Source: Wocania_A spongiicola (GTDB taxonomy: Bacteria; Bacteroidota; Bacteroidia; Flavobacteriales; Flavobacteriaceae). From it: DNA of 64,000 bases. The notes beneath the pieces are model-generated. The model had not been told where the DNA came from. It ran no database searches and saw only the letters and a program-made list of their open reading frames with translations. The translations under genes and the position numbers were made by a program. Below, piece after piece: positions 1 through 8,513 of this stretch (its first letter is position 1; each line of letters opens with the position of its first letter). The stretch is taken from positions 1 to 64,000 of the forward strand of contig NZ_JAMFLZ010000003.1 of assembly GCF_023502325.1 (NCBI RefSeq). The letters are read 5' to 3'.

Positions 1-2085
1 TGTAGGCGCTGTAGCTGTAGCAGAACATTCCCCTGTTACATCCGCAAGAGTAGGCGTATCTGGGTCTTGAGTATCAGCGATCGTAATAGTTTGTGTTACA
101 TTGATTGAATTATTACAATCATCAGTTACACTATATGTTCTTGTTATAATTTCTGGATTTGTACCATTATCTGATACATCTGAAACCCAAGCTACTATAG
201 GATTAATACCTGAATTGTCAGCTTCATCATCTACTACTAAAATATCAGCAGGAGGTACGGTACCTCCACATTCTATATTAATTGGAGCAGGATTGCTAGC
301 TGTAGGAGGTTCGTTAATATAATCTAAGTAATCAATATCTATAATACTAGGTGCTGGTACAGGTTCACCTGCACAAAGTCCAGCAACTTGATATCCTAAT
401 ATTAAAGGAAAGTTAAAAGAAATATTTGATATTGCTCCATTACCAACAATAGTACCTTCTAATGAAACCTCAGGGTTAAAAGACGGGTCAGTTAGTGTAT
501 TACAATCACTGGTTACAGTCAATCTAAAACTTATATCAGCTAAAACAGTATTAGGGTCAGAAGGAACAGGTAATGAGCCTAAATTCCATATTATTGCGCC
601 ATTAGGTCCGTGGACAGGGTCATTATCATAATACGGAACATTTGTTGTAGAAAATGGAGAATACGTATTAGAAGTTATGTTTAAATTACTAGGGTTTACA
701 GTCTCTGGAAGAGGAATAGTAATAATAGTATTAATTGTTGCTTCTGTACCAGTATTCTTTATTTCTAAAGTATAGTCTGAATATTGTCCAGGTTCTAAAA
801 TGTCTGGAGGACTAGGAGGGCTTCCGTTTATTGAAGTTATGTTTAATACACCTTCTGGTTCAGGAATATATGCATCAACAGAAAATGTTGCATTAAAAAT
901 AATGTAAGTGTCTTGTGTAGATCCATATCTAAACCTAGTATATGTCTTATTGTTTGGAATAAGAACATTTCCTGTATTGTCTATGTCGAACATCACAATA
1001 TCTAACCCTGAATTGTTTTGCAAATTTGGATTACGAGTATTTGCGGCTGGTCCAATACTAGAATTAAAAAAATTACCTGTGGTATTGCCACTATGTGATA
1101 GTCGTTGATAACTATTATCGTTTAGTGTTGTTAAATCATTTTCATCGTCATTGTTATCCGGTATTATCATTTCAAAGTAATCTCCTGATACTCCTATATC
1201 TCCTTCACCAGCCATTAAACCTAGCTTTAAGTTAACATCACCAAAAGGTACTGCATTAAACCCAGATACATCAATAGTATGGCTTGCAACTCCAGAATTT
1301 ACAAAGGCATGGCCATCAAATACGGTAACATCTCTCCAATTCATTTTTGAATTTTCATAAACAATTACCATACCCCAACCACCATAATAACCTGTACCAC
1401 CACCATCACCTTCAACCAAAGCAATATCTGCGACAAAATATTCACCAATACCATTAGCTGTAACATATGCTGTTACATCGGCATAGCCAACATACATATT
1501 TCTTTCATCACCATTAGTAGGGTAAGCAATATTTATAGGGTCAGAAATTATTCCAGATGCTCCAGCTGTAATTTCAGTATAACCGGAAGAAAGAGGTCCT
1601 TTAAGAGACACTTTACGTTTGTCAAAGTTTTTTGTTATTCCTCCTTTGGTTACTTGAAAAGTGTTTTGATCATTATCTCCATCAAGATTGGGGTCGCTAT
1701 TTGTATCTTCTGACCTACCAGTCCAATAGAGTCCAGCATAAAGAATTTTAGAACAATCTGGGATTGCACCATTTTCGGTAGAGAATGTTACTAAAGCTGA
1801 GGATGAATTAAGTGTATTGTTTCCAGGAACAGCAGTCCCATCAATATCAACATATTCCATGTCATTATTATTGTCTGTATTATTCCCATAGTTTACTAAA
1901 GTAAGGTTTGTATTTCCTACCATAGTAAAGTCACCCTTAATTGTATAATTTGAAGTTCTAGGTGAAAAAGGAACTCTTACCTGACTATAACTACTAAAAA
2001 TTGAGGTTATAAGTAAAACAGCAAATAACATCAATTTGATTGAATTGTTATTTGTGAAAGTTTTATTAGTGTATAGTTTTCTCAT
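1..2085 (-). CDS. Large secreted surface adhesin with DUF11-like and HYR-like repeats, N-terminal part
   Basis: This open frame starts at 2085 and runs through position 1 without a stop, so only the first 695 residues are visible. It begins MRKLYTNKTF, followed by a hydrophobic signal segment ending near SSYSQ. The first ~350 residues contain many Asn/Asp/Gly-rich beta-type stretches. A DUF11-like segment follows (PPDILEPGQYSDYTLEI), then an HYR-like module with CGGTVPP and SVTDDCNNS and the linker ADTQDPDTPT. That linker is the usual junction between repeated modules in giant flavobacterial adhesins. Such proteins normally end in a gliding-motility-associated (type B) C-terminal domain and leave the cell through the type IX secretion system; that end is outside the window, so export route is inferred. 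The start lies 32 bp after the stop of the small gene upstream, so the two are probably one transcript. Confidence 0.85.
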   Translation of the reverse strand, partial: MRKLYTNKTFTNNNSIKLMLFAVLLITSIFSSYSQVRVPFSPRTSNYTIKGDFTMVGNTNLTLVNYGNNTDNNNDMEYVDIDGTAVPGNNTLNSSSALVTFSTENGAIPDCSKILYAGLYWTGRSEDTNSDPNLDGDNDQNTFQVTKGGITKNFDKRKVSLKGPLSSGYTEITAGASGIISDPINIAYPTNGDERNMYVGYADVTAYVTANGIGEYFVADIALVEGDGGGTGYYGGWGMVIVYENSKMNWRDVTVFDGHAFVNSGVASHTIDVSGFNAVPFGDVNLKLGLMAGEGDIGVSGDYFEMIIPDNNDDENDLTTLNDNSYQRLSHSGNTTGNFFNSSIGPAANTRNPNLQNNSGLDIVMFDIDNTGNVLIPNNKTYTRFRYGSTQDTYIIFNATFSVDAYIPEPEGVLNITSINGSPPSPPDILEPGQYSDYTLEIKNTGTEATINTIITIPLPETVNPSNLNITSNTYSPFSTTNVPYYDNDPVHGPNGAIIWNLGSLPVPSDPNTVLADISFRLTVTSDCNTLTDPSFNPEVSLEGTIVGNGAISNISFNFPLILGYQVAGLCAGEPVPAPSIIDIDYLDYINEPPTASNPAPINIECGGTVPPADILVVDDEADNSGINPIVAWVSDVSDNGTNPEIITRTYSVTDDCNNSINVTQTITIADTQDPDTPTLADVTGECSATATAPT

Positions 2086-2117
2086 GTCGTAATCTTTTAT
2101 ATTGACCTTATGCTTTA

Positions 2118-2639
2118 TTATGATGATGATTCAGTTTTATAAAAAATTCTTATGTTAGAATTTCTATTAGCCTTAACAAATTTTTTAATTTGCTGTTTTG
2201 TGCATTTGAAATCGCACCTAATAAATATGTATTTGAGGCTAGTAAGTTTATTATCTATAGTTAAATCCAATTTGTTATTTAAATCACTGATTTTGTCAAT
2301 GCTAATGGTAATTAACTCAACTTTATCATATTTCTCGTTACTTAATAATCCAAAGGATTTACTATCTCCAAAAGTTATTTTTTTTATAGCACCTTCTCCA
2401 TAAACTTTATTAACATTATTGTTGCTTATATATACCGTTGTATGTAACTTTTGAGTTAGGTTGTAAAATTTACCTCTGTTTTTTTCTTTATATTTTTTTA
2501 TTTTCACTTTTGACAGATCCTCATCATCTGTAAGTTCGAAAATATCATTTTCTTGAGCTGTAGCATTTCCTATAGAAAGTATAGATACTATGCATGCTAG
2601 TAAGAATGTGTAAAATGTTAAAGCCGGTTTATTTTTCAT
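2118..2639 (-). CDS. Small secreted protein of unknown function, upstream of the adhesin
   Basis: The product has 173 residues. A signal peptide is clear (MKNKPALTFYTFLLACIVS, cleavage likely after NATA). The mature part is Lys-, Asp- and Asn-rich and mixes short beta-like stretches with Lys runs; I recognise no family. It contains two Cys near the C-terminus (RCDFKC), which could form a disulfide in the periplasm. It lies just upstream of the adhesin gene on the same strand, so co-transcription is likely. A role as an accessory or partner of the adhesin is a guess from context only. Confidence 0.7.
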   Translation of the reverse strand: MKNKPALTFYTFLLACIVSILSIGNATAQENDIFELTDDEDLSKVKIKKYKEKNRGKFYNLTQKLHTTVYISNNNVNKVYGEGAIKKITFGDSKSFGLLSNEKYDKVELITISIDKISDLNNKLDLTIDNKLTSLKYIFIRCDFKCTKQQIKKFVKANRNSNIRIFYKTESSS

Positions 2640-3117
2640 AATTATTTAATTTAAACAATATTAATAAGCACTAGTTCAGCTTTTCAGTTACTATTAATAA
2701 CTAAAAAACAACAAATAGAGTTATAAGTTTTCGAGGAAAAAACTGTGAGGGAAGCATTTGAAATCAATGCTTTTTTAAAAATGGAAATTAGATTCGGGGT
2801 CATAATTTTTTCGTTTTAAGCAGGTAATTTTAAGTAGGTAACGCAAAACAACATATATGTTGCAGCTTTATCAAATAAAAATGTTCAATCACTTATAAAT
2901 TCGATAAAAAGGGTAACGAAATCATTTTGTCGATTTTATTACTCAACTTGTCGATTGCTATTATACTATAACTATCTGTTATCTTGTAAATTAGGTTATT
3001 AATTTTCTCCATTCTGTTTTTTTAATTAACTTTCTAATAAATTATGGAACAAATAAATTGAATTTTATCGACAAAAACAACTTTTTATCGATTAAAATTG
3101 CATTTAATCGAGTATTT
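2640..3117. other. Divergent intergenic region with repeated TCGA boxes and a 14-bp palindrome
   Basis: This 478-bp stretch separates the adhesin operon (minus) from sixA (plus) and holds no convincing gene. It contains the perfect palindrome CAACATATATGTTG at 2849-2862. TCGA boxes occur at 2901, 2930, 2951, 3068, 3088 and 3108, the last three exactly 20 bp apart and directly in front of the sixA start. No good TAnnTTTG promoter match was found for the minus operon. Confidence 0.5.
3062..3117 (+). promoter_or_regulatory. Three 20-bp tandem units with TTTWATCGA core before sixA
   Basis: ATCGA cores begin at 3067, 3087 and 3107. Each is preceded by a T-run and followed by an A/T-rich half, giving the approximate unit TTTTATCGAnnAAAA. 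The third unit ends at the ATG of sixA. The 20-bp period is close to two helical turns, as expected for a protein binding one face of DNA, but the role is inferred. Confidence 0.35.
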
Positions 3118-3603
3118 ATGAAAAAACTAGTATTGATAAGGCACGCAAAATCCTCTTGGAAACATAATGTAATTGATCATGATAGACCACTTAATAAACG
3201 AGGTGAAGATGATGTTGAGTTAGTATCTAATCATTTAAAAAAGAGTAGATTGGAAGTTGATAAGGTATTGTCTAGTGATGCTCTTCGTGCTAAGTTAACA
3301 GCTAATGTCTTTATTTCAAATTTAAATATTGATAAAGACCTAGTAAGCTTAAGTTATAATTTATATGATTTCTCTGGCATTAATCTAACTAAAGCTATTA
3401 AAGAGGTTGAGACATCAATTAATTGCTTGATGGTTTTTGGTCATAATCATGCGATCACTGATTTTGTCAACACTTATGGTGATAAGTATATAGAAAACGT
3501 GCCAACTTGTGGGGTTACTATCATTAATTTTGATATAGAAAATTGGAAAGATTTGAATAAAGGCAAAACCATTTATACATTATTCCCTAAAGATTTAAAA
3601 TAA
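3118..3603 (+). CDS. sixA: SixA-type phosphohistidine phosphatase (histidine phosphatase superfamily)
   Basis: The protein has 161 residues from ATG 3118. The frame stays open further upstream, but the family begins exactly at MKKLVLIRHAKSSWK, so the upstream extension is discarded. LIRHAKSS carries the catalytic histidine of the RHG/RHA motif, DRPLNKRG follows at the usual distance, and VFGHNHAITDF supplies the second active-site histidine. SixA removes phosphate from phosphohistidine on phosphotransfer proteins in the cytoplasm. Here it precedes ppk1, whose product works through phosphohistidine, so it may act on PPK1 or on another histidine-phosphorylated protein; this is inference from adjacency. 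Confidence 0.9.
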   Translation: MKKLVLIRHAKSSWKHNVIDHDRPLNKRGEDDVELVSNHLKKSRLEVDKVLSSDALRAKLTANVFISNLNIDKDLVSLSYNLYDFSGINLTKAIKEVETSINCLMVFGHNHAITDFVNTYGDKYIENVPTCGVTIINFDIENWKDLNKGKTIYTLFPKDLK

Positions 3604-3651
3604 TACTCATTTTATAAATATATTGGCTATAAATAATTGCCCTAAATAGAA

Positions 3652-3659
3652 TATATTTG
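3652..3659 (+). promoter_or_regulatory. Candidate -7 element (TATATTTG) for ppk1
   Basis: TATATTTG matches the Bacteroidota -7 consensus TAnnTTTG exactly and lies 25 bp before the ppk1 ATG. No good -33 TTTG is present at 19-20 bp upstream, so the site is moderately supported. It would let ppk1-ppx be transcribed apart from sixA. Confidence 0.4.
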
Positions 3660-3684
3660 TTACTCCAATTTTTTAAGTAAAAAT

Positions 3685-5748
3685 ATGACCAAAGCCAATA
3701 AGCAAAACAACACTTATATAAATAGAGAAATTAGCTGGCTACAGTTTAATGCAAGAGTTTTACAAGAAGCATCAGATACAACCGTTCCATTAATTGAAAG
3801 ATTACGGTTTTTGGGTATTTTTTCTAATAATTTAGATGAATTTTTTAAAGTAAGATATGCTACGGTTAAAAGAATTGTAGAAGCAGGAAAAGGAGGAAAA
3901 AATCAGCTAGGAGGTATTAAAGCAAAAGAATTACTTGAAATAATTACGCAGATTGTTATAAAACAACAAAGCAAAAGTTTAGATATTTTAAACACTATTA
4001 AAACTAAATTAGAAGAAGAAAACATTTATATAATTGATGAAACTCAAATTGATAATGCTCAACACAATTTTATAAAAAAGCACTTTGTAGAAAATGTAAG
4101 TCCAGCTCTTGTAACTATTATTTTGAATGATTTGGTACAACTTCCAAATTTAAAGGATACTGGAGCTTATTTGGCGGTTAGAATGATAATGTCAGATAAT
4201 AGTAAACAATTTGCGCTATTAGAAATTCCAAAATCTATAAATCGCTTTGTAGAGTTACCTAAGCAAGGAGATAAAAGTTATATTATTTTAATTGATGATT
4301 TATTACGTCATTGCTTAAGCGACATATTTAATATTTTTGATTATAAGAGTATTTCAGCTCATATGATTAAAATATCTCGTGATGCTGAATTAGATTTTGA
4401 AAGTGACTTAAGTAAAAGTTTTATAGAAAAAATATCTGATAGTGTTAAACACAGACAAGTAGGAGAGCCAGTAAGATTTGTTTATGATAAGACTATAGAT
4501 AGCGATACTTTAGAATACTTGATGTCAAAAATGGGAATTGACGATACAGATAGTATCATTCCTGGTGGTAGATATCACAATAGACGAGATTATATGGGTT
4601 TTCCAAGCTTAGGAAGAACCGATCTTCTGTATAATAAAATAGAACCATTACGTATTAAAGGCCTTAGTTTTGAGTCTAGTATTTTTGAAGCTATAGCTGC
4701 CAAGGAATATCTACTTTATGCGCCTTACCATAAGTTTTCCTATATAGTAAAATTTTTACGAGAAGCAGCGCTTGATCCTAAAGTAAGAACTATTAAAATC
4801 ACTATTTATCGTTTGGCTGAAATTTCGCATATAGCAAGCTCGCTTATCAATGCTGCTATTAATGGAAAAACAGTAACAGTATCTATTGAGCTCCAAGCAC
4901 GTTTTGACGAACAAGCCAATATAAATTATGCGCAACAGATGAAAGATGAAGGAGTCAATTTAATATTTGGTGTTCAAGGCTTAAAAGTGCATAGTAAAAT
5001 GTGTGTTATAGAAAGGGAAGAGGAGAATAAGTTAAAGCGCTATGGTTTTATAAGCACCGGTAATTTTAACGAGTCTACCGCAAAAATTTATACAGATTAT
5101 ACATTATTTACTTCAGATCAGAGTATTCTAAAAGATGTTAACAAGATTTTTAACTTCTTTGGAGCCAATTATAAAATTTTCAGATATAAGCATTTAATAA
5201 CTTCACCTCATTATACACAAAGCACAATATATAAGCTTATTGATGCAGAAATAGAAAAGGTGAAAAATGGAGAAACTGGTAGAATTCGATTAAAAATGAA
5301 TAGTATCTCTAGTTATGTTATGATTGATAAATTATATGAAGCTAGTCGGGCAGGTGTGAAAATCCAAATGATAGTTAGGGGAATTTGTTGTTTAATACCA
5401 GGTGTAGAAGGAATGAGTGAAAACATTGAAGTAATTAGTGTAGTTGATAAATTTTTAGAACATTCGAGGTTATATATTTTTGGAGAGGACGATGATTCTA
5501 AGGTTTATATATCATCAGCAGACTGGATGACAAGAAATATTGATACAAGAGTAGAAGTAAGTTGCCCTATTTATAATGACGCCTTAAAACAGGAAATTAT
5601 TGATACTTATGCAATCTGTTGGAGTGACAATGTTAAAGCTAGATTAATAAATACTTCTCAAGAAAACGAATATAAATTAAATGATAAACAAAAAGTAAGA
5701 TCGCAACTTGCTATTTATGATTATTATAAAAACAAGTTAGAGAACTAG
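3685..5748 (+). CDS. ppk1: Polyphosphate kinase 1
   Basis: PPK1 reversibly polymerises the gamma-phosphate of ATP into inorganic polyphosphate. The 687-residue length is normal. The N-terminal domain opens with YINREISWLQFNARVL and continues through LDEFFKVRYATVKR, both hallmarks. The autophosphorylated histidine lies in LKVHSKMCVIE (His436) and the second catalytic histidine in FLEHSRLYIFGE (His593), matching the spacing of the characterised E. coli enzyme. The STGNFNESTAKIYTDY segment is also a family signature. The stop is one base before the ppx start, so translation is probably coupled. Confidence 0.97.
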   Translation: MTKANKQNNTYINREISWLQFNARVLQEASDTTVPLIERLRFLGIFSNNLDEFFKVRYATVKRIVEAGKGGKNQLGGIKAKELLEIITQIVIKQQSKSLDILNTIKTKLEEENIYIIDETQIDNAQHNFIKKHFVENVSPALVTIILNDLVQLPNLKDTGAYLAVRMIMSDNSKQFALLEIPKSINRFVELPKQGDKSYIILIDDLLRHCLSDIFNIFDYKSISAHMIKISRDAELDFESDLSKSFIEKISDSVKHRQVGEPVRFVYDKTIDSDTLEYLMSKMGIDDTDSIIPGGRYHNRRDYMGFPSLGRTDLLYNKIEPLRIKGLSFESSIFEAIAAKEYLLYAPYHKFSYIVKFLREAALDPKVRTIKITIYRLAEISHIASSLINAAINGKTVTVSIELQARFDEQANINYAQQMKDEGVNLIFGVQGLKVHSKMCVIEREEENKLKRYGFISTGNFNESTAKIYTDYTLFTSDQSILKDVNKIFNFFGANYKIFRYKHLITSPHYTQSTIYKLIDAEIEKVKNGETGRIRLKMNSISSYVMIDKLYEASRAGVKIQMIVRGICCLIPGVEGMSENIEVISVVDKFLEHSRLYIFGEDDDSKVYISSADWMTRNIDTRVEVSCPIYNDALKQEIIDTYAICWSDNVKARLINTSQENEYKLNDKQKVRSQLAIYDYYKNKLEN

Positions 5749-5749
5749 T

Positions 5750-6655
5750 ATGCTTTCAATAAAAAAATATGCAGCCATAGATATTGGTTCAAATGCTGTA
5801 AGACTTTTAATTTCAAATATTATTGAAGAGAAGGGAAAACCTGTACAGTTTAAAAAAAACTCGCTTGTTCGTGTACCTATTCGATTAGGAGCCGATGTTT
5901 TTATTAAGAATAAAATTTCAAAAGAAAATACACAACGTATTTTAGATACTATGTTGGCGTTTAAACTTTTGATGAAATCTCATAAAGTAGCAAAGTATAA
6001 AGCTTGTGCGACTTCTGCAATGCGAGAATCTAAAAATGGAAAAAAAATAGTTAATTTGGTTTTAGAGCATGCAGGAATAAGCATTGATGTTATTGGAGGC
6101 GAAGAAGAAGCAGCTATTATTGCTGCTACAGACTTAAATAAATTTATTGATGGAAATAAAACATATTTATACGTTGATGTAGGTGGAGGTAGTACAGAGT
6201 TTACTGTTATACATCGAGGAGAACAAGTAGCTTCAAAATCATTTAAAATTGGTACGGTAAGGCTTCTTAATGATATGGTTAAAAAAGAGGCTTGGGAAGA
6301 ATTACAAGATTGGATAGCTAATAGTGTAAAGCCTTATGATAAGATTGATGTTTTAGGTTCTGGTGGAAACATTAATAAAATCTTTAAAATATCAGGTAAA
6401 GCAATGGGTAAACCACTTACTTATTTTTACTTAAGTTCATATTATCATCAACTTCAAAGCTATTCTTATGAGCAACGTATTACAGAACTTTCATTAAATC
6501 AAGATAGGGCAGATGTTATTATTCCGGCGATGCGAATTTACCTATCTGCAATGAAATGGAGCGGCTCTAAATATATATATGTGCCAAAAATTGGTTTGGC
6601 AGATGGTATCATAAAAAGTATATATTATGATACAGTTTCTAGCAATACACAGTAA
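5750..6655 (+). CDS. ppx: Exopolyphosphatase (Ppx/GppA family)
   Basis: The 301-residue protein belongs to the ASKHA phosphotransferase fold. AAIDIGSNAVRLLIS (about residues 8-22) is the first phosphate-binding loop and YVDVGGGSTEFTV (about 142-154) the second. It hydrolyses terminal phosphate from polyphosphate or the 5'-phosphate of pppGpp. It is the short form, lacking the C-terminal HD-like domain of E. coli Ppx. Sitting one base after ppk1, it places synthesis and breakdown of polyphosphate in one operon. GppA activity is the alternative, which the sequence cannot exclude. Confidence 0.92.
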   Translation: MLSIKKYAAIDIGSNAVRLLISNIIEEKGKPVQFKKNSLVRVPIRLGADVFIKNKISKENTQRILDTMLAFKLLMKSHKVAKYKACATSAMRESKNGKKIVNLVLEHAGISIDVIGGEEEAAIIAATDLNKFIDGNKTYLYVDVGGGSTEFTVIHRGEQVASKSFKIGTVRLLNDMVKKEAWEELQDWIANSVKPYDKIDVLGSGGNINKIFKISGKAMGKPLTYFYLSSYYHQLQSYSYEQRITELSLNQDRADVIIPAMRIYLSAMKWSGSKYIYVPKIGLADGIIKSIYYDTVSSNTQ

Positions 6656-6762
6656 AATTTTACCATTCATCTTTTAAAATATAGGTATTATAATTTTATA
6701 ATATATATTCGTCCGCATAAAATTGCTATTATTTTAAACCCAAACCTATTAAATAATAACTT

Positions 6763-7353
6763 ATGAAAAAATTATTACTATTAACAGTACTACTTAGTTT
6801 TTCATTTTGTGGATTTTCTCAAGATAAAGATTCTAATAAAGTTAAAGACTCAGTAAGTACAAAGACAAAAGGAACTGCGTTTCATGGTGTAATGTATGGT
6901 GTAAGAGGTGGTTATAATATTTCTAACCTTAGTTTTGACACTGCACCAACTATGACTAATAAGCATAGAAATAGTATATATATTGGTTTTTTTGCTAATA
7001 TTGGTCTATCTAAAACAGTTTCTTTAGTACCAGAAATTCAGTTTTCTGCTGAAGGTGCTAATGAGGAAAAACTACATTTAGATTATATACAAGCACCTAT
7101 TCTTTTAAGGTTTAGACTTAGTGAAAAAGTTCATATTGCAGCTGGTCCACAGGTAGGATTAAAAGTCCATAAATATGAAGATGGTGTTAAAAATTTTGCT
7201 TATTCAGGTGTTGGAGGTTTAGAATACAAACTATCTCACGTGCTTTTTGCTGATGTAAGATATACTTATGGTTTCTCTAATATTTTTGATGAAAAATTAA
7301 ATGTTGAAGCTAAAAATTCTAATATCCAAATAGGAATCGGTTATAAATTTTAA
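6763..7353 (+). CDS. PorT-like outer-membrane beta-barrel protein
   Basis: A signal peptide (MKKLLLLTVLLSFSFCGFSQ) is followed by a short Lys/Asp/Ser-rich linker. Alternating amphipathic strands then carry typical small-barrel motifs (YGVRGGYNISNLSF, IQAPILLRFRL, AAGPQVGLKV, ADVRYTYGFSNI). The last residue is Phe after IGIGYK, the terminal signature recognised by the BAM complex. Length (196 residues) fits an 8-strand barrel of the OmpA/PorT-like class. No substrate or partner can be named. It stands alone and converges on miaE with a 4-base overlap. Confidence 0.85.
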   Translation: MKKLLLLTVLLSFSFCGFSQDKDSNKVKDSVSTKTKGTAFHGVMYGVRGGYNISNLSFDTAPTMTNKHRNSIYIGFFANIGLSKTVSLVPEIQFSAEGANEEKLHLDYIQAPILLRFRLSEKVHIAAGPQVGLKVHKYEDGVKNFAYSGVGGLEYKLSHVLFADVRYTYGFSNIFDEKLNVEAKNSNIQIGIGYKF

Positions 7354-7931
7354 CCGTGTACAGTCTCATTTTTTCCGAGATTAGCCATAATTTTACTCTC
7401 AAAATCAAGAAGTTGTTGCCATTTAGTATCAACTTCTTTTTTGTTTCCGTACTGTCTTGCAAACCCTAAAAACATGGTATAATGATTAGCCTCGCTTACC
7501 ATTAGTTTTCTGTAAAAATCAGCTAATTCTTTATCTTGTAATTCTTCAGAAAGTAATCTAAAACGCTCACAGCTTCTGGCTTCTATTAGTGCAGCATATA
7601 GCAAACGATGTACTAACTGTGTGGTTCTACTTCCTCCTTTTGGAAAAAATTTAATTAGCTGTACAACATAGTCATCACGCCTGTCTCTACCTAAAGTCCA
7701 ACCACGCTTTAAAATAATGTCGTGTACCATTTTAAAATGGCTTATTTCTTCTTTAACTAAAGCGACCATTTCTTGTACTAGCTCGGTATATTCAGGAAAA
7801 CTAACAATTAAGGATATAGCTGTACTTGTTGCCTTTTGTTCGCAAAAAGCATGGTCTGTAAGTATTTCTTCAATATTCTTTTCTACAATGTTAACCCAAC
7901 GCGGATCGGTTGGTAGTTTTAATCCTAGCAT
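7350..7931 (-). CDS. miaE: tRNA-(2-methylthio-N6-isopentenyladenosine)-37 hydroxylase
   Basis: MiaE is a cytoplasmic di-iron oxygenase that hydroxylates the isopentenyl group of ms2i6A37 in tRNA using O2. The 193-residue four-helix protein shows the ligand set: Glu31 (HAFCEQKA), EEISHFKMVH (Glu62, His65), EARSCERF (Glu117) and SEANHY (Glu147, His150). Start LGLKLPTDPRWV is the family N-terminus. It overlaps the stop of the convergent barrel gene and follows a lipoprotein gene by two bases, so it lies at the end of a possible dnaX-lipoprotein-miaE transcript. Confidence 0.93.
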   Translation of the reverse strand: MLGLKLPTDPRWVNIVEKNIEEILTDHAFCEQKATSTAISLIVSFPEYTELVQEMVALVKEEISHFKMVHDIILKRGWTLGRDRRDDYVVQLIKFFPKGGSRTTQLVHRLLYAALIEARSCERFRLLSEELQDKELADFYRKLMVSEANHYTMFLGFARQYGNKKEVDTKWQQLLDFESKIMANLGKNETVHG

Positions 7932-7933
7932 AG

Positions 7934-8503
7934 TTATAATACGTTTTCAACAAGATTAATTGCTCTTGTTTTAATTTCTCCAAATTTATTAATTACAATA
8001 CTAAAGTCTTTGTATACTTCGGTTTCTGGTAGGTGAAAAGAAGTGTTAAGCGTTATGAAATCATCAGAAGAGTTTTCGTAATCAATCCAAACAAATTGCA
8101 TAATTGCAGCTGCCCAAAAGGCTTGAGATTCGAATTTGCTGAACATTTCTTTATTAATATAATCTCTAGTTATTAAGTTATTATTTTTAGAAACCTGAAA
8201 TTGTGCTTCAAAATTTTTAAAATGAGTTGTCTTATTATTATCGTTTGATGTGTTTGTAGTTCTAGATATGAAATCATTTTCAAGCGAGTAGTATTGTATT
8301 TTAATCTGAAAACCTGTGCTCAAAATGGTATCTGTAAAAACTTCGGTAGGTTGCTCCGGGATGTATTTTACATGTTTAGAAAAAGATTCAAACAAATTAT
8401 GTTCTTTTAAAACATCAACATTTTTTTTATACTTTCTATCGCGTCCGTCACAACTCATTAAGGTGATAAATAGTATAAAAAATAATAAAAGTAATCTACT
8501 CAT
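7934..8503 (-). CDS. Putative lipoprotein of unknown function
   Basis: This 189-residue product has a lipoprotein signal peptide with lipobox LMSC at Cys18. The mature chain is polar with alternating beta-like segments. I recognise no family with confidence. It sits 2 bp before miaE and 10 bp after dnaX on the same strand, a compact arrangement suggesting co-transcription. The neighbours are cytoplasmic, so the context says little about its job. Confidence 0.75.
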   Translation of the reverse strand: MSRLLLLFFILFITLMSCDGRDRKYKKNVDVLKEHNLFESFSKHVKYIPEQPTEVFTDTILSTGFQIKIQYYSLENDFISRTTNTSNDNNKTTHFKNFEAQFQVSKNNNLITRDYINKEMFSKFESQAFWAAAIMQFVWIDYENSSDDFITLNTSFHLPETEVYKDFSIVINKFGEIKTRAINLVENVL

Positions 8504-8513
8504 AAATAGTTGT

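Noticed and set aside
101..322. 73-residue plus-strand ORF
   Set aside because: Antisense to the HYR-like region of the adhesin, which is open on the minus strand through the whole stretch.
3058..3117. 20-residue N-terminal extension of sixA
   Set aside because: The family starts at the ATG at 3118, and the upstream part is coded by the repeated TCGA boxes.
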